Source: Bifidobacteriaceae bacterium (GTDB taxonomy: Bacteria; Actinomycetota; Actinomycetes; Actinomycetales; Bifidobacteriaceae). From it: a DNA stretch of 6,138 bases. The stretch is from assembly GCA_031260825.1 (NCBI GenBank), contig JAISKS010000070.1:1-6138 (forward strand). Reading direction: 5' to 3'. The notes below the pieces were generated by a model, which searched no databases, was not told where the DNA came from, and saw nothing but the letters and a program-made list of their open reading frames with translations. The stretch's first letter is position 1; every line of letters begins with the position of its first letter. Both the position numbers and the translations under genes were made by a program. Shown piece after piece: positions 1-6,138 of the stretch.

Positions 1-29
1 AAAAAATATGAAAAAAATCGTTTTTTTTG

Positions 30-38
30 TGATATAAT
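30..38 (+). promoter_or_regulatory. Extended -10 promoter of the Tad-type operon
   Basis: The sequence TGATATAAT is a perfect extended -10 element (TG, one base, TATAAT). The TATAAT box occupies 33-38 and ends 6 nt before an ATG at 45, so a start site about 7 nt downstream of the box would fall on that ATG. No good -35 hexamer is seen at 17 bp, where the sequence is A/T runs, but an extended -10 can work without one. It would drive the 79-2733 and 2746-4035 genes. The assignment is by motif only. Confidence 0.6.
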
Positions 39-44
39 AGTATT

Positions 45-101
45 ATGAATTTAAAAAATGAAACAAAAATATTAAAAAATGAAAGGGATTCAAGACACTA
101 A
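45..101 (+). CDS. Possible 18-codon leaderless leader ORF, or displaced true start of the next gene
   Basis: An ATG 6 nt after the TATAAT box opens an 18-codon frame, MNLKNETKILKNERDSRH, ending in TAA at 99-101. It overlaps the start of the 79-2733 gene in a different frame. The ATG position is what one expects of a leaderless mRNA and matches the layout seen at ftsK. The peptide is Lys/Asn-rich, has no attenuator-like run of a single amino acid and resembles nothing I recognise. Skipping one A in the A6 tract at 74-79 would join it in frame to the long protein, so it may be a true start separated by an indel and not a separate peptide. An ATG at 58 gives only MKQKY before a stop. Confidence 0.25.
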   Translation: MNLKNETKILKNERDSRH

Positions 102-2733
102 ACTGGTCTTGAACCTATATATATTTAAAACTTTATATGATTTAATAAAGGGAAATGAAGGGATTGAGAAAACTATAAAAAAACGCCACGATATACTGGA
201 CGTTCCAATGGCTATACAGACTGCCAGTTTCTATATGTCTTTATTTACTTCTTATATGTATGAATTTGCTCAATTAATGAAGAGAGTTCAGGAGGTTGAT
301 TGTAAAATAGGAAATGCAATACAAGATGATGATGATTTAGAATTAGAGCCTTTTGGTATTCTTGGCATAGAATTTAATCTTGGTGCTAATGCAGAATGTT
401 ATAATGATGATAATATTCAAGCTAATTTACTCTCATTGGAAAATGATTTAAATACAGCTTATGATGAATCAAATTCTAATTTAAACAATATAGTTCCAGC
501 AAATTATTTTATTACAGCTGCAGATACTGCTACAAACTCTACAATAAATGAAATCACAAAAAATCAAATTAATTTTTATCAAGCAAGTGATTATTTTCAT
601 TTTTGTATTCAATCAGATGGTACATGTGAGTCTGGTTTTCCAGATCCAAACTCTGTAAATTCATGGTCTAATGAAACCGACACGTTAAGTTTTGCAAATA
701 GAACACAAGCGGTTACAAAATTTAATAATTTGATATCTAAAAGTATGAAAACTTCTGACGATATTCAAAGTGTACTTGATGAAATGGGAAGTGAATCTGA
801 ACCAGATACAATACTTTATTTAATTAAAGAATTAAAAGACAAAAAAGTTGAATTAGATAGACAATATGTTGAAGGTAAAAAATGGTTTGATGATCGTGAC
901 TATAAGCCTTGCAATGCTACTTCCTGCGAAGGTGCTGTTGAAAAAAATTATGGTGGTATGGTTTTAATTAATGATTTTTTAAATAAAGTTCAAATTGATG
1001 GAATAACTTATAAAATATCTGATACAATAAGTAGCTTTTCGGGTAACTATCAAACTACTTATAAAGACAAGTTAATTGGCGTAAAGGAAGCTTTAGAAAA
1101 TAATGTTTATTGGACTAAAACTGTTACAGAACATTCTGAACAAGAATATAATGAAGATACATATAAATCATTAATATTTAATATCGTATCAGACCAAATA
1201 AATCTAAAATGCAATCCTTTTCAATTTGCTAAAGATGATTCAGGATGTCAGTCAACAGTATTATATAATAAAAATAAGAAATCCAATCTGCAATTCATTA
1301 AGTTCAAACCTAACAATGATACAATAAATAGATTTAATTCAAATAGTGCTTATGCTGTAAATAATTTTTCCGGATTTGATGGTACGAATACTACTAATAT
1401 TCCTATGTCACAATTAGTAACTGATATTACTGATACGCATTTGTTCTTTCTTGATTTCATATTAAATAAAGGTGTTTTGCATCTTCTAAAGAATGTGGGC
1501 AGTTCTCTTCTTTCTCTTGTTGATATAACAAAAATTCTTCCAAGTGATACCATTGCAACTGTCAATAATGTAGCCGCATATGGCTTTGCATTGCAAATGC
1601 TAGCAAGTTTAGGAAGTCCTTTAGGTGTGGATACTGACAATAAACCTCATTATCTCAGTGAGGGTGGACGTGCAGAGGAAATGAAGCTATTAGATCCTAA
1701 ACATGAAATAGTACTTCCTAGTCAGCTTTCTACTTCAGAAGATCAAGAACCAACTATTCCAGGTGCTGATGCATTTGATGGTGGTGTTACAATGGATATG
1801 CTAGCAACAGTTATGGGAATTGGTAGTTTTATCGCAGATTTATTTGGTGGTGAATTCTTTGCTGAAAAAAATCTTAATAATTTATTAATTACAGCTTATA
1901 TTAGTGCAAATTTTGCTGATCAATCATATAATATGGATGCAAATAATCCATCTCATCATGTAAAATTAAATCAAGGTGGAGGTATTGCTATTGGATCTGG
2001 ATTAATTCCTGCTATGAATATGACATGCTTAAATTTAACATCTTATTCTAATAAATCATGTTCAACTGATCAAGAATATATTATTTATGGAACAGAAGGA
2101 AATTATTCTCCTTCAACAGCATTTTTAATATTATTTTTAATGAGGTTTGCATTAAATTTTGGTTCTTCTTTCACAAATGCAGCCATAAACGCAGCTTGTG
2201 CTCCTTTTGATGCTATTCCAGTTGTGGGATGGTTCATTTCAATATTAGCTAGAGCCTTTTTTGTTTTAGCAGAATCAAGCGCTGATATGTCAACTCTTAT
2301 TCAAGATGGTAAACCTGTTGCATTATATAAATCTTCAACTCTCACAGATTGGACAGCATTGGGCGGTAATACAACATATTTGGTAAAAGGAATGGAATGC
2401 AGCTCAATATGCTTAACGTACCAAAATTACCTTCAGCTTTTTACGCTTCTAAAATTATCTAATAGTGGAAAAAACAAATCTAATATGCTAAAACGTATTG
2501 CGGATGTTGTTCAGGCAAATTCATATTATGCTAAATTAGGTGATAAAACTGTAGTAAATAGATGGTGGGCTGAAAAATACAGGATTTTAAATGCTGATAC
2601 AGATATTCAAATTAGAGGTAAATATGCTATTAAACCTCTCTTTATGAGCTATGGTTTTCTAGGTACTTTATCAGGAAATCCAAATAGGAAATCTCTTATG
2701 AGTTTTAAAGTAAGTAATGTTGCAGGGTATTAA
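79..2733 (+). CDS. Tad-locus-associated DUF5702-like extracytoplasmic protein, apparently lacking its N-terminal export segment
   Basis: The 884-residue product is of unknown biochemical function. Its C-terminal half has what I recall as the hallmarks of DUF5702 proteins, which sit beside tadE-type genes in Tad pilus loci. In order these are a helix with FILNKGVLHLL (460-470), LLITAYISANF (602-612), EYIIYG (666-671) followed by a leucine-rich helix with R689 and N693, then LAESSADMSTLIQDGKPVALYK (730-751) with W758, and finally YQNYLQLFTLL (781-791). This is pattern memory, not a search. Residues about 205-265 are charged and helical, possibly coiled coil. Thirteen cysteines include five close pairs (176/183, 278/283, 378/390, 650/661, 774/778), suggesting disulfides and so a place outside the cytoplasm. 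Family members normally start with a TadE/TadG-like membrane anchor; none is visible here. The start at 79 is the first ATG in frame after a stop at 73-75 and has no Shine-Dalgarno sequence, so the N-terminus is doubtful. The next gene follows after 12 bp. I infer a pilus-assembly or surface role. Confidence 0.7.
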   Translation: MKGIQDTKLVLNLYIFKTLYDLIKGNEGIEKTIKKRHDILDVPMAIQTASFYMSLFTSYMYEFAQLMKRVQEVDCKIGNAIQDDDDLELEPFGILGIEFNLGANAECYNDDNIQANLLSLENDLNTAYDESNSNLNNIVPANYFITAADTATNSTINEITKNQINFYQASDYFHFCIQSDGTCESGFPDPNSVNSWSNETDTLSFANRTQAVTKFNNLISKSMKTSDDIQSVLDEMGSESEPDTILYLIKELKDKKVELDRQYVEGKKWFDDRDYKPCNATSCEGAVEKNYGGMVLINDFLNKVQIDGITYKISDTISSFSGNYQTTYKDKLIGVKEALENNVYWTKTVTEHSEQEYNEDTYKSLIFNIVSDQINLKCNPFQFAKDDSGCQSTVLYNKNKKSNLQFIKFKPNNDTINRFNSNSAYAVNNFSGFDGTNTTNIPMSQLVTDITDTHLFFLDFILNKGVLHLLKNVGSSLLSLVDITKILPSDTIATVNNVAAYGFALQMLASLGSPLGVDTDNKPHYLSEGGRAEEMKLLDPKHEIVLPSQLSTSEDQEPTIPGADAFDGGVTMDMLATVMGIGSFIADLFGGEFFAEKNLNNLLITAYISANFADQSYNMDANNPSHHVKLNQGGGIAIGSGLIPAMNMTCLNLTSYSNKSCSTDQEYIIYGTEGNYSPSTAFLILFLMRFALNFGSSFTNAAINAACAPFDAIPVVGWFISILARAFFVLAESSADMSTLIQDGKPVALYKSSTLTDWTALGGNTTYLVKGMECSSICLTYQNYLQLFTLLKLSNSGKNKSNMLKRIADVVQANSYYAKLGDKTVVNRWWAEKYRILNADTDIQIRGKYAIKPLFMSYGFLGTLSGNPNRKSLMSFKVSNVAGY

Positions 2734-2738
2734 GGAGA
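2732..2738 (+). promoter_or_regulatory. Strong Shine-Dalgarno of the TadE-like gene
   Basis: AAGGAGA lies 7 nt before the ATG at 2746 and overlaps the TAA stop of the upstream gene (2731-2733). This fixes the start of the TadE-like gene and suggests translational coupling within one mRNA. It contrasts with the absence of any such site before 79 and 4541. Confidence 0.85.
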
Positions 2739-2745
2739 TTTAGAT

Positions 2746-4035
2746 ATGAGAAAATTATTTAAAACTAATCAAACCGGTAGCATTATCGTTGAAGCAACAA
2801 TGGTAATCCCAATATTTTTATTTTTTTGTATGAGTTTTGCAATGCTTGCTAATGTAGTTTATGCTCAAGCTAGAATTCAAAATGCTTTGGTTGATGAAGC
2901 ACGAGAGTTATCTCAATATGGTTATTTATATAGTTATTCAGAAAATTCAAGTACAACAACTGCTCTAAAGGGTATTAAATATTTATATGATCAGTTTACA
3001 TATTTCCCAGCTTCAGTTCCTGATGAAGGTGAAGAGCCTGTATATGAATTTGATCCAGATAATCCTGACTCTACAGATGTATCTGATAATTTCTATGATG
3101 CATTAGATGGAGTTTATATCGCCTCTCCTATCACTGCTATGTTTATGATTATTGGCATGAAAGGGCCTTTTTATAATAGGGCAACTGCTGAGGAACAAAA
3201 ACAAACTGATAAAACAATTGCAAAAGTATATTTTCAATCTCACTTAAAATCTGTTGCAAGCAATAAAGATATAGAAAACACAATCGGATTTGATGGACTA
3301 TTTTATGATGATAATTACAAAGGTGTTAAGACAGATAAATTACTAAACGCATTTGGTGTTGATAATGGACTAAACGGTATGGATTTTTCTGGTAGTAATA
3401 TATTTTATACTCCTAAAAAAGGTACAACTAGTACTCCTGCTGATTCTGATTATATAGAAGGAACTGCGAGGATACCTGATTGGACAAAAGATAACTATAT
3501 GATAGCTGAAGCAGAATACGCATATTCTAATCTTCCATTAACAAGAAATACATATCATTTTTACGAATCTCGATCTTGGAGACGTCATCCTGTTGATGGT
3601 ACTGAAATATATTTTAATAGAAGTATTGAGGATTATATTGATTCTTATAGACCAGACGATGATGAGGAAAAACCAAAAGCCACACAAGCATTTATAGATG
3701 ACTGCTATGCTGCTATATCAAGCATGGATTTCATAAAAGAATCTGCAATCGAATTTGGAATTGATCCAGCTGATTATGTACTAATAGATACAGACACTTC
3801 TGATTTTGACACTTCTGGATTTCCAATATATGAACATTATCATATGGATCGTGTTGCTTGCAAATTAAAATCTACTCCTATTATGGTTGATGTAACAAAA
3901 TCTTTACCAGCTACTAATATAAAACTCAAGGTTCAATATGTAGATAAACCGTTTACTTATTTTAATTTAGACATTAAATATCCTGTAAAAAATGAAGTAA
4001 TTGCTGAATCTGGTACAACATTAGATATAAAGTAA
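2746..4035 (+). CDS. TadE-like pseudopilin with large extracytoplasmic domain
   Basis: The 429-residue product is a predicted Tad-system minor pilin. A short basic leader (MRKLFKTNQTG) is followed by SIIVEATMVIPIFLFF, with G11 before the predicted cleavage site and E16 at position +5 of the mature form. This is the class III/IV prepilin motif processed by a TadV-type peptidase. The hydrophobic stem runs from about 13 to 40, and then helix 41-60 (QARIQNALVDEARELSQYGY) has the usual TadE pattern. Typical TadE proteins are about half to a third this size, so most of the chain is an additional outer domain. It is rich in Tyr, Asp and Ser, has an acidic linker at about 93-113 and carries only two cysteines outside the stem (320, 372). 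The stretch around 256-280, with EYAYSNLPL and ESRSWRR, recalls the conserved block of long clostridial TadE-like proteins. It lies 12 bp after the DUF5702-like gene. Membership of the TadE group is secure from the N-terminus; the role of the large domain is unknown. Confidence 0.85.
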   Translation: MRKLFKTNQTGSIIVEATMVIPIFLFFCMSFAMLANVVYAQARIQNALVDEARELSQYGYLYSYSENSSTTTALKGIKYLYDQFTYFPASVPDEGEEPVYEFDPDNPDSTDVSDNFYDALDGVYIASPITAMFMIIGMKGPFYNRATAEEQKQTDKTIAKVYFQSHLKSVASNKDIENTIGFDGLFYDDNYKGVKTDKLLNAFGVDNGLNGMDFSGSNIFYTPKKGTTSTPADSDYIEGTARIPDWTKDNYMIAEAEYAYSNLPLTRNTYHFYESRSWRRHPVDGTEIYFNRSIEDYIDSYRPDDDEEKPKATQAFIDDCYAAISSMDFIKESAIEFGIDPADYVLIDTDTSDFDTSGFPIYEHYHMDRVACKLKSTPIMVDVTKSLPATNIKLKVQYVDKPFTYFNLDIKYPVKNEVIAESGTTLDIK

Positions 4036-4134
4036 ATTTTCTTTTATTTAAGGTCGTATTGCTCATTAATACATCGTTGATTTTCTGAAACATAATTTAC
4101 CGAACCGCATATGTGTGGGTTTTGAATCATAATT
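4036..4134 (+). other. Spacer after the Tad-type operon, with an orphan repeat end
   Basis: No gene and no convincing intrinsic terminator is visible after the TadE-like stop. The only weak hairpin is AACC/GGTT at about 4103-4121, followed by a short T run, and it is too weak to call. The spacer carries the 18-bp sequence CATAATTTACCGAACCGC at 4091-4108, repeated identically at 4128-4145, where it runs into the first full repeat unit. Confidence 0.6.
4091..4108 (+). repeat. Orphan left end of the 144-bp repeat element
   Basis: These 18 bases are identical to 4128-4145, 37 bp downstream. The last 11 bases, TACCGAACCGC, occur again at the start of both full units (4135-4145 and 4289-4299). After this point the sequence diverges (ATATGTGTGG), so this looks like a decayed or truncated third copy, or a duplicated end. 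Confidence 0.8.
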
Positions 4135-4278
4135 TACCGAACCGCTATTGAGATTTGCGTATCGGCATTTTATCGCGCTGTAGCCCAGTGTTTTCGTATA
4201 TTTCGTTGAGTGTTTTGTATTTCAATAGCGGTTCGCTAATAAACCGCACCGCTTCGCTAGATTAACCATCCGCTTCGC
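4135..4278 (+). repeat. Structured intergenic repeat element, copy A
   Basis: This 144-bp unit matches copy B at all but four positions (4158, 4160, 4231, 4259). Its left part has perfect 14-bp inverted arms, CGAACCGCTATTGA (4138-4151) and its complement at 4222-4235. As RNA the stem can extend to 17 pairs with one G-U. The 70-nt interior contains a small conserved hairpin, CGCTG-TAGCC-CAGTG, at 4176-4190 (one G-U pair). The tail carries 9-mers at 4228, 4249 and 4270. The unit is visibly richer in GC than its flanks, about 45% by eye. No gene product is evident: frames in it are short and closed. It resembles a small non-autonomous mobile element or a REP/BIME-like repeat, but I know no named family that it matches. 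Confidence 0.9.
4222..4247 (+). repeat. Inverted-repeat arm with alternative partners
   Basis: The right arm TCAATAGCGGTTCG (4222-4235) pairs with the left arm at 4138-4151. Its GCGGTT (4228-4233) can instead pair with AACCGC at 4242-4247 to form a 6-bp stem with an 8-nt loop. A third local option is AGCG-GTT-CGCT (4227-4237). These folds exclude each other. Confidence 0.5.
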
Positions 4279-4288
4279 ATTATAAAAA

Positions 4289-4432
4289 TACCGAACCGCT
4301 ATTGAGATTTGTGAATCGGCATTTTATCGCGCTGTAGCCCAGTGTTTTCGTATATTTCGTTGAGTGTTTTGTATTTCAATAGCGCTTCGCTAATAAACCG
4401 CACCGCTTCGCTCGATTAACCATCCGCTTCGC
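4289..4432 (+). repeat. Structured intergenic repeat element, copy B
   Basis: This is the second 144-bp unit, in direct orientation, 154 bp after copy A with about 10 bp of AT-rich spacer between. The inverted arms are at 4292-4305 and 4376-4389. The right arm has C at 4385 where copy A has G, which leaves one mismatch in the long stem and also breaks the alternative AACCGC pairing. The same change turns the first tail 9-mer into GCGCTTCGC, closer to the other two. The core between 4315 and 4384 is identical to copy A, so the duplication is recent or the copies are kept uniform. Confidence 0.9.
4382..4432 (+). repeat. Three phased 9-mers (CCGCTTCGC type) with 21-bp period, copy B tail
   Basis: GCGCTTCGC at 4382-4390, CCGCTTCGC at 4403-4411 and CCGCTTCGC at 4424-4432 are spaced exactly 21 bp apart, two DNA turns. 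The same triplet occurs in copy A at 4228, 4249 and 4270, the first being GCGGTTCGC. The regular phasing on one DNA face would suit a set of protein-binding sites. No binding protein is known. Confidence 0.7.
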
Positions 4433-4528
4433 TATATTACACTATAATTACTTTAATATAATTCATATATTACACAAAAATTTCACTAAATTATAGTTTT
4501 TTACCCTATAAAACCTAATGAAATCACG
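4433..4528 (+). other. AT-rich region upstream of ftsK
   Basis: This stretch is almost all A and T and holds no gene. A second TATAAT occurs at 4443-4448, which could be an additional upstream promoter. TTATAG (4491-4496) and CTATAA (4506-4511) form an inverted repeat with a 9-nt gap just before the ftsK -10 box. It could be an operator, but it is short and may be chance in such AT-rich DNA. Confidence 0.4.
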
Positions 4529-4534
4529 TATAAT
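4529..4534 (+). promoter_or_regulatory. -10 box of a leaderless ftsK promoter
   Basis: TATAAT ends 6 nt before the ftsK ATG at 4541, so transcription should begin at or next to the A of the start codon. No -35 hexamer at 17 bp is convincing, and no Shine-Dalgarno sequence precedes the ATG, as expected for a leaderless mRNA. The spacing equals that at 33-38 and the ATG at 45. Confidence 0.65.
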
Positions 4535-4540
4535 ATATAT

Positions 4541-6138
4541 ATGCCAAATGATAAGACTACTGTAATGTTGCCTAAAAACAAACGTAATAATCAGCAGCAA
4601 AATCAGCGCGCAAATTCAAATGATTCTAATGATTCCAAACCTCGCATACCTAGAACTCCAAAAAATATTAGAAATGACGAAACGATAATTGCAAAAAACA
4701 ATCGCACTGGCAAATATAGAAATTCTCAAAATACTTCTACAAAATATTCTCCAAAAAATTCTCCTAAAAACGACAAAATTGTACCAGATTATTCATTAAC
4801 AGATGATGAGTATTATGATGATTATCAATATGATAATATTTATGAGGCTGTGCTTAGCTCTCCGCTTCTTCGTGATTTTATCGGTGTTCTATTTATTATT
4901 TTCAGTATTATTCTCATTAGTGCCACATGGTTTAACGCATCAGGAAGTGTATTAAATTTCTTTGAATTTATTACAAGATTTTTCGTAGGAAATTTTGCAT
5001 TCGCGATGCCAATTTTCTTAGTTTATTTATCATATAGAATTATGAGCAAACGCTGGGATTTATATGAAAATTTGCGTGCTCTTGGCGGAGTAATGCTATT
5101 TATAATTTCAATCGATTCGTATATTCAAATCGGATCCAAACTCCCAACAATTAAAAATAATGGATTAGAAACTCTTCAATATCATGGCGGGGGATTATTC
5201 GGATTTATTGTTGCAAACCCACTTGCAGCTGGCGTTACAGCTCCAGTTGCTGCAATTATCATCACGGTATTATTAATATTCTCATTACTCATTTTTACAG
5301 GAAAAACATTTGTAGAAATTTGGATTTCCTTTACTGAATTATTAAATCATTTAAGACGCGATGAATTTGATACTGGTTTGCTTGACGGCGAAGATGATGG
5401 ATATTCGAGTGGCGACGACCATTCAATAATTCCATCTGCCGGTACAAACAAATTCTCTAAAACTAATTCAGATGATATATTTCCTGCAGGAATTTCCACA
5501 GATGCTGATTTTAATAATGCTAAAATCGATAAGCATGGACAAAAAACTAGTTTAATTGTTGGAAAATTATCTGATGTTGCGGGTGGAATTGTAACAAAAA
5601 TAAAATTAAAAAACCTTACCGATGATAATGCAATTTCTCTTCCAGATTCACTAGAAAATATGAGTGATAGCGGTGATTTGATTTATACAGAAAGTGATAT
5701 TTCAACAAGTGGAAAACTGATTAAAAAGTCAAAAGGTAAACATGTCAAAGATGGTCTTTTTGGATATAATTCAAAAAATCAGGAAGAAGCTGATCCGGAT
5801 GATTTAATTGAAACTGATAGAATTTTAATTGAAGGTGTAAATACTTCATTTGTATCAAATGAATCAGATCCGTATTTTCCAAAAGATATTGCTCAGCCAA
5901 TTGAAATAGGCGGTGTGAAAACTCTAAAATATGGAGACTATTTAGATAATTATGATCCAGAAAAGAAGAAACAAAAACTTGCCGAAGTTATTGTAAAAAA
6001 TAATAAAAATACTGGTTTAAATACATTTTCTTTTGATGATGAAAATCCAGAAAATTTAGATGAGAATATCGCTGATGATCCAGAAAAAACAGTTGCATAT
6101 AAACCTGATTTTGTGCAAGATGTTAACGCAAATAATAC
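4541..6138 (+). CDS. ftsK: DNA translocase FtsK, N-terminal part (runs off the window)
   Basis: The frame is open for 532 codons to the window edge. FtsK anchors at the division septum and pumps chromosomal DNA into daughter cells. The first 107 or so residues are polar, rich in Asn, Lys and Ser, and end in a Tyr/Asp cluster (about 85-103). The membrane domain follows: LLRDFIGVLFIIFSIILISA leads into helix 1 (113-131), and further helices lie at about 149-168, 178-197, 219-232 and 236-254, with the GGGLFGFIVANPLAAGVTAP loop at 216-235. These blocks resemble actinobacterial FtsK from memory. Residues about 264-532 form a low-complexity acidic linker. The Walker motifs and the gamma DNA-reading domain would lie downstream and are not seen, so SpoIIIE-type naming is equally possible. 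The start at 4541 is chosen because it sits 6 nt after TATAAT; the next in-frame ATG is codon 9. Transcription looks independent of the Tad-type genes. Confidence 0.85.
   Translation, partial: MPNDKTTVMLPKNKRNNQQQNQRANSNDSNDSKPRIPRTPKNIRNDETIIAKNNRTGKYRNSQNTSTKYSPKNSPKNDKIVPDYSLTDDEYYDDYQYDNIYEAVLSSPLLRDFIGVLFIIFSIILISATWFNASGSVLNFFEFITRFFVGNFAFAMPIFLVYLSYRIMSKRWDLYENLRALGGVMLFIISIDSYIQIGSKLPTIKNNGLETLQYHGGGLFGFIVANPLAAGVTAPVAAIIITVLLIFSLLIFTGKTFVEIWISFTELLNHLRRDEFDTGLLDGEDDGYSSGDDHSIIPSAGTNKFSKTNSDDIFPAGISTDADFNNAKIDKHGQKTSLIVGKLSDVAGGIVTKIKLKNLTDDNAISLPDSLENMSDSGDLIYTESDISTSGKLIKKSKGKHVKDGLFGYNSKNQEEADPDDLIETDRILIEGVNTSFVSNESDPYFPKDIAQPIEIGGVKTLKYGDYLDNYDPEKKKQKLAEVIVKNNKNTGLNTFSFDDENPENLDENIADDPEKTVAYKPDFVQDVNANN

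Noticed and set aside
11..28. A7-TCG-T8 symmetry as a terminator of an upstream gene
   Set aside because: The stem would be only A-T pairs with a 3-nt loop, too weak for an intrinsic terminator, and such runs are common in this AT-rich sequence.
1350..1640. A 96-codon reverse-strand open frame
   Set aside because: It lies wholly inside the DUF5702-like gene, antisense to it, has no ribosome-binding site of note and no recognisable domain. It is a shadow frame.
4103..4124. Intrinsic terminator for the Tad-type operon
   Set aside because: Only four clean pairs can form and the T run is short.
4175..4247. tRNA-like words (GTAGCCCAG and GGTTCG) in the repeat unit
   Set aside because: The order recalls D-arm and T-arm sequences, but no acceptor stem, anticodon arm or proper T loop can be drawn.
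4135..4432. CRISPR array
   Set aside because: There are only two long units, nearly identical throughout, with no variable spacers of regular size.
4137..4432. Short open frames on both strands within the repeat units
   Set aside because: They are under about 35 codons, begin without ribosome-binding sites, and the similar readings on both strands are explained by the inverted arms.

Overview
This is an AT-rich bacterial window (about 30% GC by eye) with three protein genes, all on the + strand, and a compositionally distinct repeat block. The first two genes look like the minor-pilin end of a Tad (tight adherence, Flp type IVc pilus) locus. The third is the 5' part of the chromosome-segregation translocase gene ftsK and runs off the right edge. 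The most likely host is a low-GC actinomycete or relative. The FtsK membrane domain reads like the actinobacterial form, and the two gene-block promoters both place a TATAAT box exactly 6 nt before an ATG, the layout of leaderless transcripts common in Actinomycetota. A Bacillota host cannot be excluded, because the Tad-associated proteins also resemble clostridial ones. No species is recognised.

Layout. Bases 1-78 hold an extended -10 promoter and a puzzling start region. Bases 79-2733 encode an 884-residue protein whose C-terminal half matches, from memory, the DUF5702 family found in Tad loci. It has five closely spaced cysteine pairs but no visible export segment. Bases 2746-4035 encode a 429-residue TadE-like pseudopilin with a textbook prepilin-peptidase motif (G11, E at +5). 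It follows 12 bp after the first gene with a strong Shine-Dalgarno sequence, so the two are very probably one operon whose products work outside the membrane in pilus assembly.

Bases 4036-4540 are non-coding. They hold two near-identical 144-bp repeat units with a 154-bp period, plus a short orphan copy of the left end. Each unit has inverted arms around a conserved core and a tail with three 9-mers spaced exactly 21 bp apart. The block is clearly richer in GC than its surroundings. It is followed by about 100 bp of very AT-rich sequence with the ftsK promoter. ftsK begins at 4541, apparently as a leaderless mRNA, and encodes a long polar N-terminus, a membrane domain and an acidic linker. 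The ATPase motor lies beyond the window.

The points most worth checking are the missing export signal and frame conflict at the start of the first gene, the structured repeat family before ftsK, and the matched leaderless promoters.
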